Assembly (NCBI GenBank): GCA_002197995.1
Contig: NGZR01000005.1
Location: 4,588,001 to 4,652,000 of the forward strand
Length of the DNA: 64,000 nucleotides
Source of the DNA: Gaeumannomyces sp. JS-464
Taxonomy: Eukaryota > Ascomycota > Sordariomycetes > Magnaporthales > Magnaporthaceae
Direction of reading: 5' to 3'
In this document: positions 1 to 11,836 of the stretch, piece by piece
Layout: every line of letters begins with the position of its first letter
Position numbering within the stretch: position 1 is the stretch's first letter
Position numbers and translations under genes: made by a program
Notes under the pieces: generated by a model
Told to the model about the DNA's origin: nothing
The model's input: only the letters and a program-made list of their open reading frames with translations
The model's database searches: none

Positions 1-41
1 GTGCGAGGCGTGGGGTCAGCCAGCAAGCTCCCGCGGGCATA

Positions 42-404
42 TCAGGGTCTGAAACGCACGAAATATGGGTAGTCAGGGATCATCCTTGGCGGCGCGGGGC
101 CGATCGCCGTCGAGGTGGGGATGGCGCGCAAGAAACAGACATCAAGGAAGACTCGTCCGGGTTGCTTACAGGTCACGACGTAAGGATTTTCGCCCTCGGT
201 GGCCACCATCTTGACATCGAGCGGTTTCGCCCTCTTGGCCGGCGAGGGAGTTACATGGACCAACACAAAGGAGGAGCCGCCGCTGTCCGAGCGGGCGATC
301 CTCAGAACGTGCGTGAGGGACATCCGGTATTTCGGCGAGCGGATAAACAAACGAGAGATGCCGGACTCTGGCGTGTAGTTGTCGAGCGCGATGATGAAAC
401 AGGA
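42..404 (-). CDS. unrecognised C-terminal reading frame at window edge
   Basis: An open frame of about 120 codons on the minus strand, closed by a stop at 42-44 and preceded by an in-frame TGA at 405-407. I see no good ATG at its upstream end. If it is real, it is a last exon whose acceptor lies inside, for example the CAG that precedes AGTCCGGC on the minus strand. The translation is plausible as protein: it opens FIIALDNYTPESG and contains a Lys/Arg/Pro-rich centre and a proline-rich tail. I recognise no family. A stop-free frame of this length can arise by chance in GC-rich DNA, and an overlapping frame on the plus strand is nearly as long. Treat it as a candidate only. Confidence 0.25.
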   Translation of the reverse strand, partial: SCFIIALDNYTPESGISRLFIRSPKYRMSLTHVLRIARSDSGGSSFVLVHVTPSPAKRAKPLDVKMVATEGENPYVVTCKQPGRVFLDVCFLRAIPTSTAIGPAPPRMIPDYPYFVRFRP

Positions 405-2112
405 TCAAATTGAAGGGTTGATAAAGACGGCGTGCCTAGCGGTTGATCACGCAGTGATTATTATTATTAAGGAGGGCTTAACGTAAATAGAAAACAAAAC
501 AAGGCATACGACGACGGGCGGGCGCAGAGGAGGGGGCCAATATCAAAGGCAGGCGTGGGAGCGGACGGGCCGCGAGGCTGCCTATAATTACGGATCCCTA
601 GCTGCCTGTGTTGTGGGGAAATGAAGACCCAAATTCCCCAGGATGACGCCACCTACTGGCTCCGCGGAATCTCGGGCTGGGGTTGGCCTTTCGGTAATTG
701 ACGCAGCTGGGTGTCTGGCTGGCAATCCGACCAACACTCAAGCTCGACACTAACATGCAAGGGCCGCCCGCTCAGTCGCCGGTGGCTTGGAGGGATACCG
801 GAGGCGCAAGCCCGAATTTTCGAAACAGGATCGGAGCTGTGGTCGTAGAGATTTCAGTGTCGAAATGCGCCGGAAGAGGACACCTGCGCTGGCAACATGT
901 CCAACGCGACGTGTCGACATGGGCATCTTAATGCCTGTTCTTTTCCCACCGAGCACTTGCAACGAGCCTGCGAAGCATCCCACCCATTTGTTCGTGCGCG
1001 TCCAGGGGTGCACTTATCCATGGGAAGGCGCAGTGCTGCCAGCGCACACACGCGTCCGTTTCGCGCCCACCTCGCGTCCTGCCGCCCCGCCGACAATACG
1101 TGCTGGCTGCAGCTGCGGGTGCTCCAGCGTCAAGAGCGGCTAGCACAGGCGAGCACCCAGGTACCTGATGCTGAGTGGAGCTCGAACGTGCGCACAGATC
1201 ATTGGCGCGGCCTGCACGATTCTGGCCCACTTTGTCCCCGGGGCGGTCCACCGAAGCAACCACCAGCCACCCAGTCCCTGTTCCACTTACCTCTAGGCCC
1301 GACCTCTTCACTTCATGGGCGAAAAAAATGTGATTGACGTCCGCTCAGCAATCCAATTGTGGTCAACGTCACGAAATTTTTTTTTTTTTTTTTTTTGTGC
1401 ATCTCCATCCTGGTCTATGATTCACTTTATCTGTTGCGGATTGATTTGATTACTTGCGCCGCTTCCGGTTCATTTTGATCTTTCTCAGTGTCTCTCGGTG
1501 TTCCATTTCCTGGCCCGGCCGATCGCTCTCCCGGCATACTTGCCAGATTTTGGGCGCCGGCACCAGGGGTTTTGTCGCACGACTTGACGCAACGACTGCG
1601 TTCGGCTCCGTAAGCGCGGCCTGCGACCCCTGGCCACACAGGACGCAGCCAGCTCAATTCGACCCGACGACCAGTTCACCGTCAATCTTCTCATCCGCTC
1701 CACCCCAATCTGCATCCTCTTTTCGCCACACACGACCAATATCCCATCGCATCGGCCATCGCAATCGCGCTGGCGGCAAAATAGAGCAAATTCTGCAAGA
1801 GATTTATTTGCTTACACGGACCAACCAACGCCTTCTCCGCACGCGACGCACGACCCGCGAGCCCTTGATCGAATTAGGCTTGGTTGGCAAATTTGCGACA
1901 AAGCCGAACCCAACCCCCCCTTCCCCGACTCACGCCAATCACACAAACCTCGCAAGCGATGCTGTCTGGCCGTCTAGGTCATTGCTGTCGACTATGAATC
2001 TTCACAATTGATCTTGCATTTCCGCGTCGCTGTAAATACCCCGAAACGACGCTTTGCGCTCCCATCCACATCCCATTGTCCTGGCTGGTCCTCTCGGCAC
2101 GCGACCGCCCCA
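405..2112. other. intergenic, upstream of the byr4-like gene
   Basis: I see no supportable gene here. It holds a 20-base T run at 1377-1396. From about 1,450 there is pyrimidine-rich sequence leading into the byr4-like gene, as is usual for a fungal 5' leader. Short frames on both strands overlap one another and resemble no family. Confidence 0.5.
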
Positions 2113-5100
2113 ATGGACACGCTTAGGCTAAAGCCGCGCCTCCCGGCGCACGCCGCCGAGCTCGAGAACTGGGACGACGACGATTTCCTTATCGACGACG
2201 ACTTGACGTTCCGGAGCGGAGGCTCCAATGCAACCAGCTACGTTAACCGGCGCGACTCACACTCATCCTTCCGTTCGGAGCGCGAATCTCTCCAGGGTGA
2301 AGAAAAATGCTTGCAAATCCCCGACGACGACGAGAAGTCAACAATGGACGCCATCGCGGCCGCTGCCAACGCCGGAATCCCGCTTCCCCGGAACATCACA
2401 CCTTCAGCTCTCATGGGCGGCACCATCAAGAGGCTAGGCGGGCGCAAGATCAAGAAAATCATCCAAGAGGACTGGGATGACGACTTGGAGCTCCCAGAGC
2501 CGGGTCAGGCGCTTCGTATCAAGCCTCAGGACGGCTCGCGCTTCCCCGACGTCTTGCGACAAGTCAGCAGCACGCAGACGAGTCCCGGAAAGACAACGAG
2601 GCCGACCGGCGGTGCCGCCGCCGCCCCTCAACCCGACCCAAAACCCCGAGCGGGCAACGTCCTTTCTAGCAGTGTCAATCTCGACAAGTATAGGGACAAT
2701 GAGGACGAGGACGACGACTTCTTTGGCGATGGCGGCGCAACCATCAAGGTTCCCAAGACGCGGCCGCCCAAGCCTGTTTCTCTGATAACGCCCCCAACCC
2801 CCCGTAAAAATGAGGGTGACGATGATTTCGAGCTCGACCTGGAGCTTCCTTCCGATGGCAAACTCAAACTATCCACCCGCAGAGACATCCCCAAGACCCC
2901 ATCCCTCAACACACTCGAGGACTTTGACTGGGGCGAGGGGAGTCTCGGGACTAGATTTGGAGGCACTCGTCGAGATGGACGCTCAAATCGCAGCTCCTCG
3001 GTCTCCGCCCTAAGTCCGAGCATAGCCAGCTCTCTGACTGCCGAGAGCGAGGACGAGGCCATGGATGGACTGGTCCTCCCGAGGGCCCATTAGACTTCAC
3101 GGAAAGGTTGAAGAAGCGACGGCAAAGTCCCTCACCCGAGAGACCGGTTGAGTTGCCACAGCTGCCGCCGGCAGCCACCGCATCGCTTCCCACCCCTCCT
3201 CCCCGCGCCGAGGCAGACCGTGAAGACTTCCTGAGCGGCCTTGAGATTGGAAATGGCGAGGTCTACGATAGCGGAAAGCTCACCCTCCACCGTAACATTA
3301 AGATCAAGGACGCGAGGTCGGCAAGTCCCACTCGGCCCAAGACGGCCGTCTCCATCACCTTCACTAACAAACCCGTGGCGATCAGCACCTCCCGCCTGCC
3401 GCGTCCAATGATGGGACACGAGAGGACTCACACATCGACGTCTCTGGAGCCCGTGTCTGAGAGCGGCGGACCGATATTACCTCGAACCCAGAGATCGCAG
3501 TCAAGGATCGGTCACTCTGCCCAGTCGTCTATTACTAGTCTGCCTACGCCCACCACGCCGTCTCCCGGCCGGTCGCTACCACCAGCGACCCCTCGCAGGA
3601 AAGAAATTGGCCAGAAGACATCGGCCATGTCCCTCCGCGACGGACCCACGACGACAAATGCGCAACTCTTGCGACTTAAGCGCTCACTACCAGTGATGAG
3701 GGCTGCTCAGTCTCCCGCCCGGCCTCTTGCATCACGTGGCTATGAGCGGCCCCCTTCACGGACGGACGGTCACGGCCGCCCTGGCTCTTCACATATGCGG
3801 CCCAAGACGCCTGTTGAGCGGACTCGAGCTGGCCAGGAGAGCGCTGCCGCACAGGCGCGGAAGAACCCCGTTCCATTCCTTGCTGGCGGCTCGATCCAGT
3901 CGCAGTCTCATCACATCACCAGCAAGAGCTCCCGGACGCTCCGTCGGCAGGACTCGGACGTCACTGTGGACCTCAGGCCCTCATCCCGCGCGGTCTCGAG
4001 GTCCACCGTGAGGTCTCCTAGTCCGTCCAAGAGGTATCGTGCTGTCGAGAGGCTTGCTCAGGAGAAAACGTGGCAGCAATTGAGCAAGCCCAAGCGACAG
4101 CGGAACTTTGGCGATGGCCATGAACTGGATGGCTTCGACGACCTGGCGACCTCGACGCAGGCGGAAGCACGGTACATGAGGCAACCAACCAATGGAGCCA
4201 AGGCCCAACTGAGGAGCAAGATGTACCAGAACATCTTGCCGACCGGACGACCACACCCTCTCCCTCACTATCCTCGCCATATTCGCCCGCAAGGGCTGAC
4301 TTCACGCCACGGTTTGCCAGAGACACGGCCGCAAGTAGAATCGCGCGGGAAACGTCTCTGGCTCAGCGGGCGCCCTCGAACGGCCCTCTGGCGCCGTTGA
4401 CGACGCAGCGGGTTGCTCAGCTATCGACGCGGACCAACTTCAATACAGCACACGGTTCGGGAACCACAAGATCGCCCAAGAAAGCGACCAAGCGACCGCC
4501 GCAGCTGAAGCCCTACCTAATCTCGAACCTTAACCCATCCAAGGACTCCAAAGGTACGTGTTTTTTTTTTTTTTGTCTTCTGCTGCTCGCTCTGGTTCCA
4601 ATTTGGGTCACTGACGCGTGGTATGACGACACCCCAGTTGTCAAGGGCATGGTCTACAACCCAGACACATATCGCTGGGAGGGCAACGAGAACGCGCTGG
4701 GCGCATTTGACGCCCCTGCGTCGTCACATCCACCGCATCTGTTCCGGCGTACCTGGTCAGGGATAAGGAGAATGCTACGCCGCGACCAGCCCTGATAACG
4801 CCTATCGGGCGACCAAGGGTGTGCAGGTTGTTGGCGGCATGGTTTTCGATCCCCAGAACATGTGCTGGCTGAAAATTGGACCGCCCAGTAACGGCGCAAG
4901 AACGATTGTACCCACGACGCTATGGACGGACTCAATGCGCTTGACGACGACGACGACGTGTTCAAGGACATTCCAGATCTGGAGGATACGGCGGCAAGTC
5001 GGCCGAGGGGGGACAGGGCGGCCGCATGAGCGACATCAAGGACGACTGGATGGTCGGGGAAGAGTTCGACGTGGGGCCAGAGTTCGTCCGCCGACAACGC

Positions 5101-5214
5101 GAGGAGGAGGCCAAATGGCGCAAGAAATGCGAACAGTGGCTGAGCCCCCAGCCTCGCGACCGCGATGCCTGGCGCTGGACCATTCGAGACATCGTCCTTG
5201 GTGCCCAGCAATAA
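2113..5214 (+). CDS. byr4: Byr4/Bfa1-type cytokinesis and mitotic exit regulator (frame interrupted in assembly)
   Basis: Byr4 (S. pombe) and Bfa1 (budding yeast) form, with Cdc16/Bub2, the two-part GAP for the Spg1/Tem1 GTPase at the spindle pole body, restraining septation and mitotic exit. The start ATG at 2113 precedes the acidic signature WDDDDFLIDDDLTF (residues about 17-30). Later come LDFTERLKKR, a Ser/Pro-rich middle, ADFTPRFARDTAASR, two related blocks (KGMVYNPDTYRWEG and GGMVFDPQNMCWLK) and the C-terminal DDWMVGEEFDVGPEFVRR. One intron, 4554-4637, contains a T run. Six single-base losses break the frame, near 3078-3081, 4241-4252, 4730-4735, 4806-4810, 4911-4913 and 5007-5012. All fit a shortened C or G run except perhaps the second. 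Allowing for them gives about 1,007 residues. The family call rests on remembered family features, not a search. Confidence 0.78.
4554..4637 (+). other. intron in byr4-like gene
   Basis: An 84-base intron with donor GTACGT and acceptor CCCCAG. Removing it joins ...DSK to VVKGMVYNPDTY in the same frame. Its length is a multiple of three and it contains no stop in the reading frame, so a naive gene caller would read straight through and add a hydrophobic stretch that is not protein. Confidence 0.8.
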
Positions 5215-6835
5215 GAACAGGCTGCACCCGACCTGACCGACTCGATACGGCTCGATTGCTTGCCGACGAGGTCGCTGCCTTGACCCTTACAGCCAATAAC
5301 ACCAAAACCAAAAACCAATACTGACACCGACACCGGTAGAAAAGATCGACGTGTTGGTCACAAGTCTGTCTGTGGGCGACCTGTCTGCCCATGGCCGGGC
5401 TCAAATAAATTATCTTGGAAGACTCTTCTTTTCTGCCTTGACCACCTCATCACGTTTCCTTTCTTTCCTCTTTCTCGCCATTTGCCCTGCCTTTGGGCGT
5501 TTACTTAATAAGCCTTCGCCTTTATCGCACTGGTGGCTCACACTCTTTCTTCACCATTTTTTTTTTTTTTTTTTTTTTTTTTTGGAAATGCATAGTGTAC
5601 CAACATTTTCGGCATGGAGTCCTAGATTCATGCATTGTTTATGGGGGAAGCATATTGGGCATAAAGGCGTGTGGGAGTGGGCAGCCACAGTACCAGGTTT
5701 TTGCGAGCTTTCCTGATTGACTTGAGGTCATGCTACCTGCTACCGCCACAAGGTTTCTGGCGGTTGTTTTTCCCCTTCTCTTCTCAATACTTCACACGGA
5801 GGGGACCAGAAGGTGCAGCGACCTGGAGACTATTCGACCAACCTTTTTCCTTTGTCTTTTTTCTTCTTTGGTTTTCCTTTTGCATATTCTGCCGTTGGCT
5901 TGCAGCCGGGCACTGGATGACTACGAGACGCATTTATGACTTCTACATTTGGTTCTATTGGTTTTTTTTTCTGTTTTTTTTTTTATTTTTCTTCTTTTCC
6001 GCCGCGGCGTTTTTAAAAGGGAAAAGGGCTGGGAACACCTAAAAATGGGGTCCGAGGGAGGGAGCGACCCCCGTGCTTTTTCGGCTTGGGATAGAAAGGT
6101 TGTGAGTAACGGGGATTTGACCTTGAATCCAGTAATTTTCACTCTCCCATGGCTTGTTGTATCTTTGGGTTTTCTGGTTGCGCCTGTGATGTGATGCTGC
6201 GAGGCGGGGCTGATCTTGAGGCCTATGACGGGAGGCGATGCTTGTGTTATAAATGAACATGCCCACTGGGGTCACTGCGCGGACTCTGTAAGGCTAACTA
6301 TTTCCATAATGCTGTGACACTGCCTGGCGGGCCTGCCCAAAAAACCTTGTTACGGTATTGTTCCCGCCATGCCGAGGCAGGGACCCACCCGAGCAACGCT
6401 TACATACAGGTATCTACCTAGAGGTACCTACCTATGCATCCGCCTCTCCATCAAGCTCTCTGGCTGCCTACCTGGGCTGCACAAGGAATCCCCAAGCAGC
6501 CACCCGTGATCCGAGCCGCCTTCCTACATACACTCTCTCGCTGCCTGGTTGGTGCATTCGTCAATCCACCCCTCCGCACGCACGGCTCCGTCGGTGTCAA
6601 TCTCAACTGCCCCCAGGCCGAATCCGAGTCGACTGTGTCCCAGCAAACTGCCCAATACTGCAATCGACAGGCAGGCCGGCTGACGCCCTTCCCCGTCCTC
6701 GCGGCCTTCTAGCCCGCGCTGGCGCAGAGACCTACTACCAACCGCCCGCCCGCCGCATCCTCGTCGCTTCTTCTCCTCTGCCTTCAGGCCGCCGACCACG
6801 GGCGTGGGCCGCCGACCTCGGGCCGCAACGCAACC
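5215..6835. other. intergenic, byr4-like 3' end to ATG18 5' leader
   Basis: No gene seen. It contains a 27-base T run at 5557-5583, further T-rich stretches at 5,840-6,000, and TAGGTACC-like tracts near 6,405-6,435. The last few hundred bases are C-rich, as expected for the ATG18 leader. The longer frames here are low-complexity translations. Confidence 0.5.
5557..5583. repeat. poly-T tract
   Basis: An uninterrupted run of 27 T in the byr4-like downstream region. It may be a terminator-side tract or an assembly-length artefact. Nothing more can be said from sequence. Confidence 0.9.
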
Positions 6836-8612
6836 ATGGCCGCGCCCGCACTCAACTTCATCACCTTCAACCAGGACCACAACTGCCTGGCTGTCGGTAT
6901 GCGCCTGCATCCTGCCCTCCTGTCCGTGGCTGCCGGCCTCGGTTCTCGTCGCGCCCGCGCTGCGCCGGACCGTCTGCTAACAGCGCCGCCCTACAGGAAC
7001 CTCGCGCGGATTCCGCATTTATCACACCGATCCCTTCTCCAAGATCTTCAGCAGCGATGACGGCAATGTCTCCATCATCGAGATGCTCTTCTCGACCTCC
7101 CTGGTCGCCCTGCTCCTCTCCCCCGCCACCTCATCATCCAAAACACAAAGGTGAGAAGACACCGCAACACACGCGCCATTTCCCTTTCCGTCTGCCCGTC
7201 CGTGCTGACTGACCGTGGGCTCTGCTCTGCGCCTGCCCCCGCCCGAACCTCCAGCGCGCGTCCGTCATCTGCGAGCTCACCTTTCCCTCCGCCGTGCTGG
7301 CTGTCCGTCTTAACCGGAAGCGCCTCGCCGTTGTGCTCGAGGACGAGATATACCTCTACGACATTTCCAACATGAGTCTTCTTTTCACCATAGCCACATC
7401 ACCGAACCCCAGCGCCATCTGCGCCCTGTCGCCCTCGTCCGAGAACTGCTACATCGCCTACCCCGCCCAAGCCGCGCGAGGACCGCGACGACAAGCGCCC
7501 CAGCCACGCCCCGCCGCCCTCGACATTTGTGCCCCCCACCTCGGGCGAGGTGCTCATCTTCGACACCTTGACCCTGAAGGCTGTCAACGTCGTCGAGGCC
7601 CACCGCTCTCCCCTGTCGTGCGTCGCCGTCAACAGCGAGGGCACCCTCCTGGCCACCGCCTCCGAGACGGGCACCATAATACGCGTCTTTAGCGTCCCCA
7701 AGGGTCAGAAGCTATACCAATTCCGCCGCGGAACTTACCCCTCCACCATCTACAGCATGTCCTTCAACCTCAGCTCCACCCTCCTCTGCGTCTCCTCCAC
7801 CTCGGACACGGTCCACATCTTCCGCCTCGGCGCTCCCCACGGAGGCGGCTCGGGAGCTGCTCATATGCTGCCCGCAGCCTCCTCGGGTGCCGGCGCCATC
7901 CCTTCCACATCACGTGCGGACCGCCGCTCTAGGTCTAGGAGCTACGACAGCGGCAACGACTCACCCGGCAGCGCGGCAGGCTCCCCCACAGCGACCCCGC
8001 GGAGCTTGCCGGCAACGGGGCCTCGTCGGGCGCCGACGGCGCGGCCGGCGGCCGGGACGGAGCCCACAAGAGGCAGCAGAGCGGTTCTTTCAGTGGCATG
8101 CTCCGCAGGTCCTCCCAGCTGATGGGTCGCAGCGTTGCTGGCGTTGTCGGCTCATACCTTCCCCAGACCGTCACGGAGATGTGGGAGCCTGCGCGTGACT
8201 TTGCCTACATCAAGATCCCCAAGGCGTCATCCTCGGCTGTATCCCCGCGACAAGGTGGCGGCGGCGGCGCGGCGGGCAGCATATCGTCTCCGCCAGGCCC
8301 TCATTCGAGCGGGCCCCTCCGCAGTGTCGTTGCCATGAGCAGCAGCAGCCCGCAGGTCATGGTGGTGACAAGCGACGGTGGCTTCTACGTATTTAACATC
8401 AACATGGAGCACGGCGGCGAAGGGTACTTGGTCAAGCAGTATTCGTATGTGAGCCCTTCTGCGTGAGACTAAATTTTTCACCGTCTCAGCCTGCCCCCTC
8501 TGCCCAATTATTTGCTCTCTCTCATTCCCGTACTGACAAACGCGGATTTTGAATATTTTTCAGGGTACTCGAGGGCGATGACAAACTCGATGCGTCGTCC
8601 TACGGAACGTAG
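6836..8612 (+). CDS. ATG18: PROPPIN WD-repeat autophagy protein Atg18 (frame interrupted in assembly)
   Basis: Atg18 is a seven-bladed beta-propeller that binds PI3P and PI(3,5)P2 and works with Atg2 in autophagosome formation and vacuole homeostasis. Four exons fit: 6836-6896, 6997-7150, 7255-8444 and 8564-8612. The N-terminus ([16 protein letters not shown], then [10 protein letters not shown]) and the blade sequence [20 protein letters not shown] are typical. The lipid-binding FRRG motif is present in [16 protein letters not shown]. The C-terminus reads [16 protein letters not shown] Ser/Gly-rich loop of about 100 residues follows the FRRG blade. Three frame changes occur: one lost C at 7120-7124, one gain (or two-base loss) near 7461-7466, and one lost C at 7983-7987. 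Corrected length is about 484 residues, in the family range. Hsv2/Atg21 paralogues are the main alternative. Confidence 0.88.
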
Positions 8613-8662
8613 GGAGCTGGCACCTCTCTGTTTTTTTTATCGTGATCTCTGCCTTTCTTTGT

Positions 8663-8693
<31 letters not shown>

Positions 8694-9652
8694 TTCTTTT
8701 TTTCCAGTTCGAACTTCCATTTGTCGGGTGCATCAGCGTGTGGCGTTCGATCCCATCCATCTCCCATTTACCTACATGGTGCCTCTATTATACTCCGTAA
8801 TCCCCCCAACTCGAAAACACAGCCAACTATAAGGTATTCAGGACCTATCTTCTGTAGGTTCTCACCAGTCTCTTTCGCCCTAGCGGCGGAGAAACCAAAC
8901 ATTCCAGGTCTTGGATATATGACCCTAGCGCCAGAGGCACGAGGTAGGCCAGCCAGCAGGCTCCATCCTCATCTCAGGGCTACCAGCAGGTCAAGGTATT
9001 ATCACTATTATTTTATTGTTTTTACCGCCTGCGAAACATTGTTACTATTCATGAAGCAAAACATTCGTAAAAGCTCAGCGGGATTTCCCAAAACCTCAAA
9101 ACATGGAGGCTATACTAAGAACAATGCTGGATTCTGTCGCAACCTACTTCTGCCACATGGCACCCATCCGCCAGAAAACATGAATCAAAAATCCAACAGC
9201 GAAGAAAGGGGGGTTACGGGTCGTCCAGATGAGAAATAGAGTGTCATGAAAATATGTCATTCAAGGTCGTTAAGAATGCCGGCGTTTCGAGGGGAGATAC
9301 GGCCGTATGGACAGCCGAATATCGAACTGCAATGCTTCGGGGCGCCACCTGGGCGCCACGGCCCTGCTCGAACGAGGGCTCTGGCGGAGCCGGACGGCAT
9401 GGCGTGGGCGGCCTTCACAATGGCAGGGAGATTCCCGGAGCGTGCCGACACTCAACAGCCCCAACACTCTAGCCAGGCGCGACGCTGAGCGATTTGAATC
9501 GGCAGCCTCGCGGTGCGCGGGTAGCGACCTCATTGACCTCTGGCCGGAAGCTCGACAGCTTCTGGCAGCAAACCCACAGCAGCAGGCAGGAAGGGAGGGC
9601 ACTCTCCGTTGGCCAGGAGCCTGGTAGGGAGCGGATGCCATGGTACCCCGGC
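8613..9652. other. convergent intergenic region between ATG18 and PPS1
   Basis: The two genes end toward each other here. There is a T-rich tract at about 8,658-8,704, just after the ATG18 stop, and no convincing reading frame. Both 3' untranslated regions presumably lie here. Confidence 0.5.
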
Positions 9653-11836
9653 TCATCTTGCGTATGGTCGATTCATGAGGGCTATCTCGCGTGAGATTTC
9701 GGCCCACTCGAGCTCCCGCTTCAGCCCTTCGGATCGGCGAGTCTGGAGCAGCTCCTCCCATTTGAGCAGCTCATACGCAAATCTCAAGTGGGGTTGGATG
9801 ATGACGTTGAGCCTGCGGGCCCGGACAAAGCTGTAGGCTCTCGGGAACGATAACTTCATCTCTCGCATCACCTCGGCAATGCAAATGGTGGCGCTGCGAG
9901 AGACTCCAACACGGCAATGTACCAAGGTTGCCGTGCCGTTGCGTCGACCTCGCTCTTTACGTTGGGAGAAGGTACCGTCAGCTTATCAAGGCTCCAATTT
10001 TGTCTCGGATTTCAAGAAGAAGCGCAGCCTTACCTATAAAATCTAAACACCTCTCAAATTCGCTCGTCAGGGGGTCTATACCGTTATCCTGGACTCCCTG
10101 GACGTTGCAGACGTTTTCTGGGCCCCATTCCTCGAGCTCGCCCTCTCTCCACATAACCATCTCGCCGACGCTGAGGATCTGGCCGATGCCCAGGGCTTTG
10201 AGGAGGTCCGTGTTGGGCGTGTCCCAGGTTGCCGAGATACATATAGTCCAGGATCCTGCTAGAAACGAGCCGTCGAGTGCGGGCAGCCACTTGGGTTCAT
10301 TGCCCAGCATGGCCGTCACATCGGCTAGGCTCTTATGCACGCATGCTGGCGAGGCCGTGAGCAGGCGGGCGGCTATGGCGTTTAGCAAGGCAACGTCGGT
10401 CGGGTACGCGAAAAAGTTGCGTTTTTTCACAGTGTGGAGGTCCAGCCATGCCTGGGGAACCGGGGTGCCGGTGCTATAGCTGAGATAGGCTATACCGAGC
10501 AGGGTCGACTCAGTGTAGCCGTCTTGACAGTGGATGAGGATCTTCCTGGACGGGAGCGCCGCCGTCGTCGGTGCACCGCCATTGTCGGCGGCGGCGTGCT
10601 CCTCCAGGCCGTCGGGGGACTGTCCATCGGACGGCGCTGGGCGGGTACCGTGGGCCAGATGGTAGATGGACTTGCACGTCTCAAGGATGCCGTCTGCCTC
10701 GGCCTGGGACCAGGTGGGAGGCAGGATGGAGCCTGAGGATGGGAACTCAAGGAAGGCCTGCTGGACAGACGGTTCATAGCGGCCAACAAGAGAGTGGAGG
10801 GCACCGGGGTTCAGCTGACCCATGTCGGTGCACTCGATCAGGACGTCAAAGCCGGACTCATCGTCGGTCCCAGGGTCGGGCGTGGGGCCCAGCCACACGT
10901 TATGCGAAATTTCCGAGGCCCGGGTCATGGCGTACATCTCCTTGCGCTCCTGGCTAAACAGGTCGACGACGCTACCAGTTAGATGGCCAGCCGAGTCGAC
11001 GGCCAGGATGCCCGGGTGGTTTTTTTCAAAGTCGGAAAAGGGAACAAGGCAGACAAAGGTGCTGTAACGGGGGAGGAAGTCCCCTCCGGCCTCGTGCTTC
11101 TGCCGCCACAGGTGCTGGGCGTTTGCTATGTCCCACCCCAGCCGCCGGACCAGGAGCTCATCATCTCCATAGACGATAATGTCAGAGGTCATGGCGGACT
11201 TGGCAGCCTGTATCTGAAAGTTGCGGACCGAGAAGCCATCACGGGGGTCGACGTCGAGGAACTCGGCAGCGTCGCCGGGCTGGAGGAATTCGTGCGGGGC
11301 AATGGCGCCCTTCAGGCGCGAGGTGGCAAGGTCGCCATCGGCTTTGACCAGAGTGAGCCCACGCAGGCAGCGGGGTGTTTTCCGCAGGGCGCGGCGGCGC
11401 TGGACGAAGAAGGCTTGCTGGATATGGTTGGCCGGGTGAAGGCCGTGTAGCCAGGGAAAGACGGCAGCCGGACTGGGTAGTGGCTGGCGGGCAGCGTGGT
11501 CCAGGGCAGCGACGACATCGCTGGCTGCGACTTGGTAGAGGCAGAGAGAGCCCCCATCAGCGGGCTGAAGGCGGGGGAAGCGGTCCGGGGGGTGGAGGAA
11601 TGACGAGGGGGAACAGTCGGAGTCATGTTCGGGAGACTGGGGCCCGTCTCGGGCGGGCTGCTGGGGCGCCGAGGCGGGGACCGGGCCCGGGGACAGGTGG
11701 GTATGTGTTTATTCGGAATGGGGCTGGCGGCGGCATTTATATTGTCTATCGGGATGGACGAAGCGGCGAGAGACGTGATGCCCGACGAGGCACGATGGGG
11801 CGGGATGGGCCGCGGCAGGGCAATGGTGGCCATCAT
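9653..11836 (-). CDS. PPS1: dual-specificity protein phosphatase PPS1
   Basis: A two-domain fungal phosphatase; in yeast Pps1 acts in cell-cycle and S-phase control. The C-terminal catalytic signature is VHCRVGVSRSAT, with the nucleophile Cys codon at 9914-9916. Upstream a second phosphatase-like domain carries ILIHCQDGYTESTLL, where HCxDGxxES departs from the active loop; this is usual in the family. Conserved N-terminal text includes VFPWLHGLHPANHIQQAFF and RLKGAIAPHEFL. One intron lies at 9955-10033; removing it joins FIE to RGRRNGTATLVHC. The ATG at 11836 (or 11833) starts MATIALPRPIPP. One lost base near 11686-11695, in a CCCCGGGCCC stretch, separates this N-terminus from the rest. Corrected length is about 701 residues. 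The gene is divergent from the DDHD lipase and convergent with ATG18. Confidence 0.88.

Noticed and set aside
3108..4400. A second gene downstream of the byr4-like start
   Set aside because: It begins in the middle of a conserved Byr4 motif (LDFTERLKKR) and fits one gene with a lost base at about 3,080.
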